From Myxococcales bacterium UBA5297 (GTDB lineage: Bacteria; Myxococcota; Myxococcia; Myxococcales; UBA5297): 17,768 nucleotides of DNA. Below are positions 1-6,606 of the stretch, piece by piece (position 1 is the stretch's first letter; each line of letters starts with the position of its first letter). The notes beneath the pieces were generated by a model, which saw only the letters and a list, made by a program, of their open reading frames with translations, was not told the DNA's origin and searched no databases. The stretch is from NCBI GenBank assembly GCA_002408385.1, contig DHSB01000146.1, forward strand, positions 7,300-25,067. The letters run 5' to 3'. The position numbers and the translations under genes are program-made.

Positions 1-104
1 CGGGGGGCCTGTCGCGAGACCGCCGCATATGGTCGAGCCCCTTTCGGGGGGCCTGTCGCGAGACCGCCGCATATGGTCGAGCCCCTTTCGGGGGGCCTGT
101 CGCG
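1..104. repeat. 44-bp direct tandem repeat, about 2.4 copies
   Basis: Units begin at 1, 45 and 89 with an exact 44-base period. The third copy is cut after 16 bases, and I found no mismatch between copies. Each complete unit contains a GCCCC/GGGGC hairpin (loop TTTCGG) across the unit junction, and GTC-GCGA-GAC, a small hairpin with a GNRA-type loop. The array runs off the left edge, so its full copy number is unknown. No reading frame here looks like a gene. It could be an intergenic repeat family, a hairpin array, or an assembly duplication. Confidence 0.9.
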
Positions 105-363
105 GGCCGCCCCGGACCCCAGCGAGCGACAGTTCGCGCCTCCCGCCTGCCGATGCGCACCACTCCGGGCACTGATCGAGGACATCGGGGATTGGGCGAA
201 ACGCCGTGGGTGAGCGAGCTTGGTCCGGAGGGGCGCGCGACAATCGATCGGCGCGCGCGAATCCGCCCGCACACGAAGCCCGCCGCGCACGCACCAGGTC
301 GCTGGAAGACGACGGTCGATCCGCCTACCTTCGACACCCTCCACCCTGCCAGCGAGGCGCGCC
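105..363. other. gene-free leader upstream of the iron-sulfur protein gene
   Basis: The reading frame of the next gene stays open back to 220, but the translation before the Met at 364 is arginine- and proline-rich low-complexity sequence typical of non-coding GC-rich DNA. I see no convincing promoter boxes, RNA gene or terminator here. The promoter of the downstream gene is presumably in this stretch but cannot be picked out by eye. Confidence 0.5.
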
Positions 364-1671
364 ATGGGGCATATCGGCAACGTCAAGGACGAGTACCGCG
401 CCTGGGTCCAGCGCCTCGCCGCGGGCACGACCGGCGCGCCGGAGCCGGCCACTCCCGGTGCGTGGGAGGGCTGGCGCGAGGTCCTCGAGATTCTCTGCAC
501 CCCGGAGCAGGCGTGGCTGGCATCCCGGCTTCCGGTCCTGCCCGCGACGCTCGAGAAGGTGGCCGCGCGCACCGGGCTGAGCGCGCGCGAGCTGCTGCCG
601 AAGCTCGAGGCGCTGTGCGACCGGGGCATCGTCCTTGACCTCATCGACCCGCGCACCGGCGAGACGACCTACTTCCTCGCGCCCTCGGTCATCGGGTTCT
701 TCGAGTTCTCGATGATGCGCGCTCACGACGGGCTGCCGAAGAAGCGGCTGGCCGAGGCGATGGAGGCCTACTTTCGCGGCGACGAGACGCTGGCGCGCGA
801 GGTCTTCGGCTTCGCGACCCAGGTCGGCCGCGCGCTGGTCAACGAGGAGTCGCTCGACGACGGCGCGACGCCCGAGGTGCTCGACTGGGAGCGGGCGACG
901 GCGCTGATTCGAGAGGCTCGGTCGATTGGCGTCTCGCTCTGCTACTGCCGCCACAAGGCGCAGCATCTGGGCCAGGCCTGCGACGCGCCGACGGAGAACT
1001 GCCTGTCGATAGGCGACGGCGCCGGCTTTGTCCTGCGGCGCGGTTTCGCGCGGCCCATCGAGCGGTCGGAGGCGCTGCAGATCCTCGACCAGGCGCGCGA
1101 GCGCGGGCTCGTCCAGATCGCCGACAACGTTCGGAGCCAGCCGAGCTACATCTGCAACTGCTGCGGCTGCTGCTGCGGACAGCTCCAGGCGATCACCGTC
1201 TACGGCCTCCACGCGGTCAACCCGAGCGCGTTCGTCCCCCGGCTCTCCGGCGAGCGGTGCAGCGGGTGCGGCCTGTGCGCGAAGGCGTGTCCCATCTGCG
1301 CGCTCGAGCTGGTCCCGGCGGGCTCCGGTGAGCGTCGCGACGCGCGGCCGCGCATCGACCCCGAGCGCTGCATCGGCTGTGGGGTGTGCGCCTCGAGGTG
1401 CGCGCGCAAGGCGCTGCGGATGGCACCACGGGAAGAGCGTCCGTACGTCCCGCTCAACACGGTCGAGCGGATCCTCCGGCAGGCGCTCGAGCGCGGGCGG
1501 CTCGCCAACTTCGTCTTCGACGAGGGCGCCGGCCGTGGCTCGAAGTTCTTCAACCGCGTGCTCAAGGCCCTGGGGGATCTGCCACCGGCCAAGCGAGCCC
1601 TGGCCAACGAGCAGCTCCGCTCGCGCTTTGTCCGAGTCGCGCTCTTCGCGATGCGCGAGCCCAAGGAGTAA
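364..1671 (+). CDS. 4Fe-4S cluster-binding protein with N-terminal winged-helix-like region (435 aa)
   Basis: The C-terminal half carries a bacterial two-cluster ferredoxin domain. The first motif is C-x2-C-x2-C-x3-C-P at residues 299-310. The second is C336, C339, C342, C346, followed by Ala rather than the usual Pro. Ahead of it are two more Cys sets: C193/C195 (CYCRHK), C206 and C213, then a dense run C264, C266, C267, C269, C270, C271 (ICNCCGCCCG). These probably bind further clusters. Residues about 40-118 look like a winged helix (short helices, then a turn rich in Asp, Pro and Gly). The ATG at 364 is chosen because the protein-like sequence begins there. A weak purine-rich stretch (GCGAGG) lies upstream. 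The family is known as 4Fe-4S proteins of uncertain role in anaerobes and delta-proteobacteria. Electron transfer or redox sensing is inference. There is no signal peptide, so it is likely cytoplasmic. The next gene follows after 66 bases on the same strand. Confidence 0.88.
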   Translation: MGHIGNVKDEYRAWVQRLAAGTTGAPEPATPGAWEGWREVLEILCTPEQAWLASRLPVLPATLEKVAARTGLSARELLPKLEALCDRGIVLDLIDPRTGETTYFLAPSVIGFFEFSMMRAHDGLPKKRLAEAMEAYFRGDETLAREVFGFATQVGRALVNEESLDDGATPEVLDWERATALIREARSIGVSLCYCRHKAQHLGQACDAPTENCLSIGDGAGFVLRRGFARPIERSEALQILDQARERGLVQIADNVRSQPSYICNCCGCCCGQLQAITVYGLHAVNPSAFVPRLSGERCSGCGLCAKACPICALELVPAGSGERRDARPRIDPERCIGCGVCASRCARKALRMAPREERPYVPLNTVERILRQALERGRLANFVFDEGAGRGSKFFNRVLKALGDLPPAKRALANEQLRSRFVRVALFAMREPKE

Positions 1672-1737
1672 GAGCGCGGCCAGAAGCGGTTATCGAGGCA
1701 CGAGCGCGGGCCAAGACGGCGCTCGACGAGGTCCCGA

Positions 1738-2508
1738 TTGAACCCGCGCCCCGGCAGATCGCGCGTCTTCCTGCTCTCGCCGGCCTTCAGTGGAGGCAAG
1801 CGCGCGCAGATGCTCCTCTCCGAGCGCGCGCAGTTCGAGCTCGCGCGGAAGCTGCGCGCGGGCGAGGCGGCGCTCGGCGAGCTCTTCGCCTTCATGAGCG
1901 GCCTCTACTTCCGCGGCAAGCTCGCCTATGCCCGCGCTTTCGCGGCACCGCCGCCCGGGCTCGAGGTCGAGGGGGCGGTCCTGGTGATCACCGCGGGCGA
2001 GGGGCTGGTGCGCGCCGATGCGCCGGTGGCGCTCGAGCGGCTGCGGGCCTTCGAGGCGGTCCCGGTCGACGCGCGAGAGCCCGCCTATCGACGCCCGCTC
2101 GCGCGGGACGCGCGCGCCTTGTCGAAGCGGTTGGGAGACGGCGAGGCGGTGTTGCTCGGGAGCATCGCGACCGGCAAGTACCTCGACCCGCTGCTCGAGA
2201 CGCTCGGGCCGCGCCTGGTCTTCCCGAAAGACTTCGTGGGGCGGGGCGACATGAGCCGCGGCGGGCTGATGCTGCGCTGCGTGGACGAAGGGCGCGAGCT
2301 CGAGTACGTGCCTGTCACCGGCGCGGTCCGTCACGGGGTGCGGCCACCGAAGCTGCCGCCACGGGAGAGGAAGGCCCAAGCCGAGGCGGGCGGAGACCCC
2401 TTGCGGTTCTCGGCACGTGGCGCCGGGGGCCAGCCTCTCGGCCCGGACCGCGCCCGCGACGCGCCGTGCTCGCCGTCGCGACTGAATCGGACGCGGGCGC
2501 GCGGGTGA
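1738..2508 (+). CDS. conserved protein of unknown function (256 aa, TTG start)
   Basis: The start is TTG at 1738, preceded by GAGG at 1728-1731 with six bases of spacing. Protein-like sequence begins immediately (RVFLLSPA near residues 9-16). Conserved-looking blocks are GGKRAQMLL (19-27), a region around 40-70 ending FRGKLAYARAF, a Gly-rich LLGSIATGKYLDPLLE (139-154), and FPKDFVGRGDMSRGG (162-176). I have seen this pattern in uncharacterised bacterial proteins but cannot name a family or reaction. The last 45 or so residues, after RPPKLPPRE (202-210), are low-complexity and may be extended beyond the ancestral stop. There are no membrane segments or signal peptide, so it is probably cytoplasmic. 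It lies 66 bases after the iron-sulfur gene and could be co-transcribed with it. Confidence 0.78.
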   Translation: MNPRPGRSRVFLLSPAFSGGKRAQMLLSERAQFELARKLRAGEAALGELFAFMSGLYFRGKLAYARAFAAPPPGLEVEGAVLVITAGEGLVRADAPVALERLRAFEAVPVDAREPAYRRPLARDARALSKRLGDGEAVLLGSIATGKYLDPLLETLGPRLVFPKDFVGRGDMSRGGLMLRCVDEGRELEYVPVTGAVRHGVRPPKLPPRERKAQAEAGGDPLRFSARGAGGQPLGPDRARDAPCSPSRLNRTRARG

Positions 2509-3129
2509 GTCCGGTCTGCCGACCTTCCGCCGGAGCCGGGACGAAGCCTGGCGTGCTCTTCGAGGCGCGCCTCGTCGGGCGCTCTCACCTGACCGCACGG
2601 CGGCCGCGCGTCGCGAGCCGCGTAAAGGTCGAGCTGGCGAGCAGCGGCTGATCCTCGCGGGCGAGCTCATCGGAGACGATCGGCACCGGCCATGCTCGTC
2701 GCGAAGCTACCTGCGTTCCTGCTGATTGCTCCTCCCCTCGCCGCGACGCCACCGACCCCTGCACCAAGGCCGGCCGCCAGCGCGGCCGGGGCCGCACTCC
2801 CGCTCGACAAATCCACAGCCGAGAGCGCCCTCGCACGGCTTGCCCCCATGCTCGAGAACAAGACCATGGAGGATCTTGTCAGGATGGCCCCCGGCAGACA
2901 GTCCCGCTTGTCGGCCGCGATCATTCGGACGTGCCTCGACTCCGGGGTGACCGACCAACATCGAATCCGCGGAACGAGCTCGGCCCAGGTTCAAGCGTCG
3001 CTGACCACCCTGGCCGAAATCAGCTTGGTCGCCGGTCGCCTGAGCTTCCCGCCACCTTCCGTCCCCAGCGTCACCGTACCCGTGGCCACATCGGACCGCC
3101 GCTGTGGCCACAGAACCGGCCAGCCAACG
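2509..3129. other. low-coding spacer between the unknown-function gene and the tRNA
   Basis: Apart from the doubtful ORF beginning at 2692, I see no gene on either strand here. Base composition is slightly less GC-biased than in the flanking genes. There are no clear repeats and no transposase fragments. Decayed coding sequence is possible. Confidence 0.4.
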
Positions 3130-3176
3130 CAAGAACGGGCACCTGGGAGTCACCCAAGTGCCCGTTCTTGTTCAGA

Positions 3177-3189
<13 letters not shown>
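2692..3189 (+). CDS. doubtful small secreted protein ORF (165 aa) or gene remnant
   Basis: The first 20 or so residues (MLVAKLPAFLLIAPPLAAT) resemble a signal peptide. A Pro/Ala linker and a plausible helical stretch at about 38-80 follow. Against it: no clear ribosome-binding site, weaker GC bias at third codon positions than its neighbours, and a C-terminus encoded by the tRNA-associated hairpin (3130-3170) and the 3' end of the tRNA gene. It may be chance, or a truncated gene whose original 3' end was lost. I do not recognise a family. Confidence 0.22.
3130..3170 (-). terminator. strong hairpin downstream of tRNA-Thr (bidirectional)
   Basis: A perfect 13-bp stem pairs CAAGAACGGGCAC (3130-3142) with GTGCCCGTTCTTG (3158-3170). 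Inside it a further TGGG/CCCA stem (3144-3147 with 3153-3156) closes a five-base loop. It starts six bases past the 3' end of the tRNA on the minus strand. No T-run follows on either strand, so it may act as a U-tract-less terminator or a 3' processing signal. Confidence 0.75.
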
Positions 3190-3248
<59 letters not shown>

Positions 3249-3283
3249 ATCCCGGCCACGCCGGGCCGTCTGACAGCGGCGGG

Positions 3284-3311
3284 CTTATAGCACAGCAGAG
3301 AACAGAATCAA
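3284..3311 (-). promoter_or_regulatory. sigma-70-type promoter of tRNA-Thr
   Basis: On the minus strand, TTGATT (3306-3311) and TATAAG (3284-3289) are separated by 16 bases, matching the -35 and -10 consensus at 4/6 and 5/6. Transcription would start near 3277, about 29 bases before the mature 5' end. That leader contains a CCCGG/CCGGG hairpin at 3251-3265, removed by processing. Confidence 0.72.
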
Positions 3312-3416
3312 CCCCTTAATCCCCGCCTCGCGCCGGCCGCGCCGCCGCGGTTTCCCGGGGTGCGCCGGCCGCCCCGTCGACCCGGAAATCGCCCGCGTTA
3401 CGGACACTTGGACGCG

Positions 3417-3445
3417 TTGACGGCTAGGAATCCGAGCACTACTAT
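3417..3445 (+). promoter_or_regulatory. sigma-70-type promoter of the glutamate-dehydrogenase-family gene
   Basis: TTGACG (3417-3422) and TACTAT (3440-3445) are 17 bases apart, the ideal spacing, with 5/6 and 4/6 matches. Transcription would start near 3452, leaving a leader of about 50 bases before the ATG at 3501. This argues against any start codon upstream of 3452. Confidence 0.7.
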
Positions 3446-3500
3446 TCGCGCGCCTCTATCCACTTCGGGCGCGCGGCCACAGCCTGCTTGCCGGAGCACC

Positions 3501-5036
3501 ATGCGTTCACTTCTTCGAGAAGGCTCCCGGAGGACCATCTACACCGAGTCGATGGAGGTCTTCCACCGCGCCGCCGACCTGGTCAACCTCGATCACCGAA
3601 TTCGCCTGGAAATCGAGGAGCCGGACTACGAGCACATCTTCTACGTGACGGTGAAGCTCAAGGACCGGCTGGTTCCGGTCGCCGATTCAGACGCCGAGCG
3701 CTTCAAGGAGCTCCCCGAGTCCGCGCTGCGCGACCCCGAGTCGCTCGAGCGGCTCGCCGACGGCACGATGCTGCTGCGCGACAGGGCGATGCTGGGCAGC
3801 GATGTCTTCATCCGCCAGGGCACCATTCGGCTGCCCGGCGGTCGGCTCTACAGCTTCGTGCCCGGAATGGCCAAGCGCTTCAAGGCCTACCGGGTTCAGC
3901 ACAACCAGGCTCGCGGCCCGTACAAGGGCGGCATCCGCTACCACAAGGACGTCTCGCTCGATCTTTTCAAGTGCCTCGCCGCCCGCATGACCTGGCAGAC
4001 CGCCATCGTCGACGTCCCCTTCGGCGGGGCCAAAGGCGGGGTGAAGATCGACCCGCGCGCCTACGGCCGCGAGGAGCTCGAGCAGATCACCGCCCGGTAC
4101 ATGTACCGGCTCAAGAGCCTCATCGGCCCGAACATCGACATCCCCTCGCCCGAGGTAGGCACCAACTCCGAGACGATGGCGGTGCTGCTGCGCCAGTTTA
4201 GCGACGGCGAGCGCGAGCGCCACAAGGTGCGCGGCGCGGTGACCGGCAAGGACATCCGCATCGGCGGCTCCGAGCTCGCGACCCGGGCCGCAGGCCTGGG
4301 GCTGAGCTTCTGCATTGACGAGTGGGCCCGCGAGCGCGGCGAGCAGCTCAAGGGCAAGACCTTCATCCTGCAGGGCTTCGGGCAGCTCGGCTCGGCGGTC
4401 GCCGTGCTGCTCGCGCAGGCCGGCTGCAGGCCGCTCGCGGTCGCTGATGCCGACGGGGCGATCTACAACCCCGACGGCATCGACATCGACGCGCTGATGC
4501 GCCACGTCTGGGAAGACCGGGAGAACCTGCGGCACACGGTCGCCGGGTTTCCCGAGGCGCAGCCGATAGGCAAGCGCGAATTCTGGGACGTGGAGGCCGA
4601 CATCCTCATCCCCGGGGCGCTCGAAAACCAGGTGACGTCCGACATCGCCGGGCGCCTGCGCGTCAAGCTCGTCGCCGAGGGCGCCAGTGGCCCGACGACC
4701 GCGGAGGCCGACGAGATCCTCCGCGCCCGCAAGATCGATCTCATCCCCGACATCGTCGGCAGCGCCGGCGGGGTCGCGGTCAGCTACTACGAGTGGCTGC
4801 AGAACGCGCGCATGGAGCACTGGCCAGAGCAGGAGGTGCGCGGCAGGCTCGAGCGGGCCATCCGCTCGAACTATCGGATCCTCCGCGACATCGCCCACAA
4901 CCGGCCGACGCGCACCGACTTCCACGACTCGCGTCCCTACTGCGTGGGCAAGGAGCTCGACATGCGGCTGGCGGCGATGGTCCTTGCCCTGCAGCGTATC
5001 GAGTCGCACTACGTGCTCGAGGGGATCTCCCGCTAA
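3501..5036 (+). CDS. Glu/Leu/Phe/Val dehydrogenase family protein, divergent glutamate dehydrogenase (511 aa)
   Basis: Family marks are clear: GPYKGGIRYH (139-148), PFGGAKGG (173-180, with the catalytic-type Lys178), and a nucleotide-binding GFGQLGS (292-298, GxGxxG). The C-terminal part has LIPGALENQV, GPTTAEAD and SYYEWLQN. Classical members interconvert glutamate and 2-oxoglutarate with NAD(P) in the cytoplasm. The protein is longer than the usual 410-450 residues because of about 90 extra N-terminal residues. The ATG at 3501 has GGAG four bases upstream and fits the promoter at 3417-3445; ATG 3552 is the alternative. Several near-invariant positions differ. The Lys expected in MTWK is Gln (MTWQTA), the catalytic Asp of PAPD is Glu (IPSPEVGT), GANGPTT is GASGPTT, and NAGGV is SAGGV. 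Family membership is secure, but substrate and activity are not. A hairpin follows the stop. Confidence 0.93.
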   Translation: MRSLLREGSRRTIYTESMEVFHRAADLVNLDHRIRLEIEEPDYEHIFYVTVKLKDRLVPVADSDAERFKELPESALRDPESLERLADGTMLLRDRAMLGSDVFIRQGTIRLPGGRLYSFVPGMAKRFKAYRVQHNQARGPYKGGIRYHKDVSLDLFKCLAARMTWQTAIVDVPFGGAKGGVKIDPRAYGREELEQITARYMYRLKSLIGPNIDIPSPEVGTNSETMAVLLRQFSDGERERHKVRGAVTGKDIRIGGSELATRAAGLGLSFCIDEWARERGEQLKGKTFILQGFGQLGSAVAVLLAQAGCRPLAVADADGAIYNPDGIDIDALMRHVWEDRENLRHTVAGFPEAQPIGKREFWDVEADILIPGALENQVTSDIAGRLRVKLVAEGASGPTTAEADEILRARKIDLIPDIVGSAGGVAVSYYEWLQNARMEHWPEQEVRGRLERAIRSNYRILRDIAHNRPTRTDFHDSRPYCVGKELDMRLAAMVLALQRIESHYVLEGISR

Positions 5037-5047
5037 GGGCCTGCGCG

Positions 5048-5075
5048 GGCGCTCGCCTCCGGGCCTCCGAGCGCC
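5048..5075 (+). terminator. hairpin after the glutamate-dehydrogenase-family gene
   Basis: A perfect 8-bp stem pairs GGCGCTCG (5048-5055) with CGAGCGCC (5068-5075) around a 12-base loop, 11 bases past the stop codon. No T-run follows. The rest of the 256-base spacer up to 5292 shows no gene. Confidence 0.6.
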
Positions 5076-5292
5076 AGCGACCGTCCTCGCCGCGCCGTTG
5101 GCCGGACTCGAAGCGAGCCGCGGGCACGCCGCTTCGAGAAACGACACCATGGCACTTGGAGAACCTGGCCTGCCTGCTCGAGTGGCGCGGGAGGGCCGAA
5201 GCGCTCTTCGCTTGCGCTTTTGCTGGCGAGAGGCTGCGCGGCTGTTTGCGGCCTGCGTCAAAGCGGGCGAGGCGCCCACTATGCGGCAGGGG

Positions 5293-5667
5293 CTAGTGCA
5301 GCAGCCTCGAGCGCATCGCAGCCCGGCTGCTCTCCTTCGCAAGGGGCACCAGCAAGCCGGCCTCCTTCTCCTCGAGGCCGACGAAGCGAACTCCCATCCC
5401 GCGCAACTGGTTCTCGCCCTCCCCGGCCCCGCCGTAGGAGAGGAAACACTGGTAGCGCACCTCGGCGAGCATGGTGATCTCGGTGCTCGTGTCCGGCGAC
5501 ACGAAGGTGATCCGGACCTGCGCGCCGAGGCGGTAGGGTTCGCGCGTCTCGATGAACATGCCGCCTTCACCGATGTTGCGCGCGATCCCCCGGGTCATGC
5601 CTTCGTCGCCTGCGAGGTAGACCGGGAAAGCCTTGTCGAATCGAATCGATGCCCTGCGCTCTTTCAC
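5293..5667 (-). CDS. PilZ-domain protein, candidate c-di-GMP effector (124 aa)
   Basis: This is a single-domain protein with the two PilZ ligand motifs. RxxxR is seen as R5-ASI-R9. The (D/N)xSxxG motif is seen as N31-x-G33-x-x-G36, with the usual Ser replaced by Gly. The strand GMGVRFVGL (90-98) is typical of the PilZ barrel. In the family these residues clamp cyclic di-GMP; the Ser-to-Gly change could weaken binding. Stand-alone PilZ proteins of this size are numerous in myxobacteria and regulate motility, polysaccharide and development, but no partner is encoded next to it. The GTG start at 5667 has a perfect GGAGG (5674-5678) with six bases of spacing. The gene is transcribed away from the secreted-protein gene at 5847. 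Confidence 0.9.
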   Translation of the reverse strand: MKERRASIRFDKAFPVYLAGDEGMTRGIARNIGEGGMFIETREPYRLGAQVRITFVSPDTSTEITMLAEVRYQCFLSYGGAGEGENQLRGMGVRFVGLEEKEAGLLVPLAKESSRAAMRSRLLH

Positions 5668-5692
5668 GCGTCGCCTCCGCTGTTATGGCTTC

Positions 5693-5720
5693 ACCCTACT
5701 CGGTAGGCGGATGTAGTCAA
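5693..5720 (-). promoter_or_regulatory. possible promoter of the PilZ gene
   Basis: On the minus strand, TTGACT (5715-5720) and TAGGGT (5693-5698) are 16 bases apart. The -35 match is good and the -10 match weak (3/6). The position, 26 bases before the GTG start, is plausible for a short leader. Confidence 0.4.
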
Positions 5721-5846
5721 ATTACCGACCGTCCCCCACACGCGCCGCTGGAACGTAACCCGAGGAGAGCGCCCACGCTCGCGCCAAGGACGTACAAAAG
5801 GGCAGACTGTTGGACGCCTGCCTTATCGTCTCTGGAGGAAACAGCC

Positions 5847-6470
5847 ATGGGCCTTGGAGCACTCCCCCTCGCGGTCGCGCTCGTCGCCGCACAGTCCTCG
5901 GCGGCGGCGCCCGAGGCGCGGTCGGAATTCTCGCGCCTGCAGCAGCGCGCCGAAGCGGTGGACAACCTCGCCAGCTTCCTCGACCGCTACGTCGGCCGCT
6001 GCCCGCCTTCGCCCGAAGCGGCCGAGTGCAAGGCGCGCGCGAAGAGGTTTCGCGCCGAGACGACCGGGAAGCTCTTCTTCGTGCGCCTGGGCACCGAGGC
6101 CTCGCGGTTGCTGCAGGCGGGCGGACACGACGCGGCGGCCGACGAGTTCACCTTCAACCTGACCCCCTTCTTCACCGCCGGAGGGCTGGGGCTGACCGAG
6201 GGCAAGCCGCTCGGCCTCGACGGACAGGGCCGGCCGCGCATCGGGCTGATCCCGCTGGTGGCGCCGATGCCAGCCGACGCGCTGGCGATGGACATGGAGC
6301 GCCTGGTGCGCACCCAGAACATCCGCATCGAGCTTGTCTTCAAGCCGCTTGGCGCCTGGAGCCTGAAGGCCAAGGAGAAGCTGGAGGGCGTTCGGGCCAA
6401 GCTCGTCGCGATACGCCTGACCAACGCGCGCACGGGCGAGCAGATAGCCCTGCGGATCGACGAGCGGTAG
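5847..6470 (+). CDS. secreted or periplasmic protein of unknown function (207 aa)
   Basis: The N-terminus is a short signal peptide: a hydrophobic stretch to about residue 15 and then QSSAAAPEA, with likely cleavage after the Ala run near 20-21. Two cysteines, C52 and C61, are close enough to form a disulfide. Residues about 74-165 contain an LFFVRLGTEASRLL helix and an FTFNLTPFF strand. The C-terminus ends in basic, Leu-rich segments and a short strand (GEQIALRID). The ATG at 5847 is preceded by GGAGGAA (5834-5840) with six bases of spacing, a very strong site, so the open frame further upstream is not coding. I do not recognise a family or activity. It diverges from the PilZ gene, so the two may share regulation. 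A GC-rich hairpin follows the stop. Confidence 0.82.
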   Translation: MGLGALPLAVALVAAQSSAAAPEARSEFSRLQQRAEAVDNLASFLDRYVGRCPPSPEAAECKARAKRFRAETTGKLFFVRLGTEASRLLQAGGHDAAADEFTFNLTPFFTAGGLGLTEGKPLGLDGQGRPRIGLIPLVAPMPADALAMDMERLVRTQNIRIELVFKPLGAWSLKAKEKLEGVRAKLVAIRLTNARTGEQIALRIDER

Positions 6471-6477
6471 ACCGCAG

Positions 6478-6496
6478 GCCGGCCGCGCGCGCCGGC
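6478..6496 (+). terminator. GC hairpin after the secreted-protein gene
   Basis: GCCGGC (6478-6483) pairs with GCCGGC (6491-6496) around CGCGCGC, seven bases past the stop. No T-run follows. It lies in the 136-base spacer between two convergent genes and could also stop transcription from the minus strand. Confidence 0.5.
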
Positions 6497-6606
6497 GCAT
6501 CTCGCCCCGAAGCTCGCCGAGGCACCTGCGCCCCCCGCCCCTCGCGAGGCGCGAAGAGGCGCGCGGTGCGAGCCGCTGGCAGCCGGCCCTGCAAATGCAC
6601 TTGCGG

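Noticed and set aside
1..104. CRISPR array
   Set aside because: The copies are contiguous, with no unique spacers and no cas genes.
3360..3500. Upstream Met for the dehydrogenase
   Set aside because: It lies before the promoter at 3417-3445, and the added residues are Arg/Pro-rich with no ribosome-binding site.
3687..5570. Long minus-strand open frame across the GDH-family gene
   Set aside because: Antisense shadow of a clear dehydrogenase, running through the hairpin and into the PilZ gene, without a start site.
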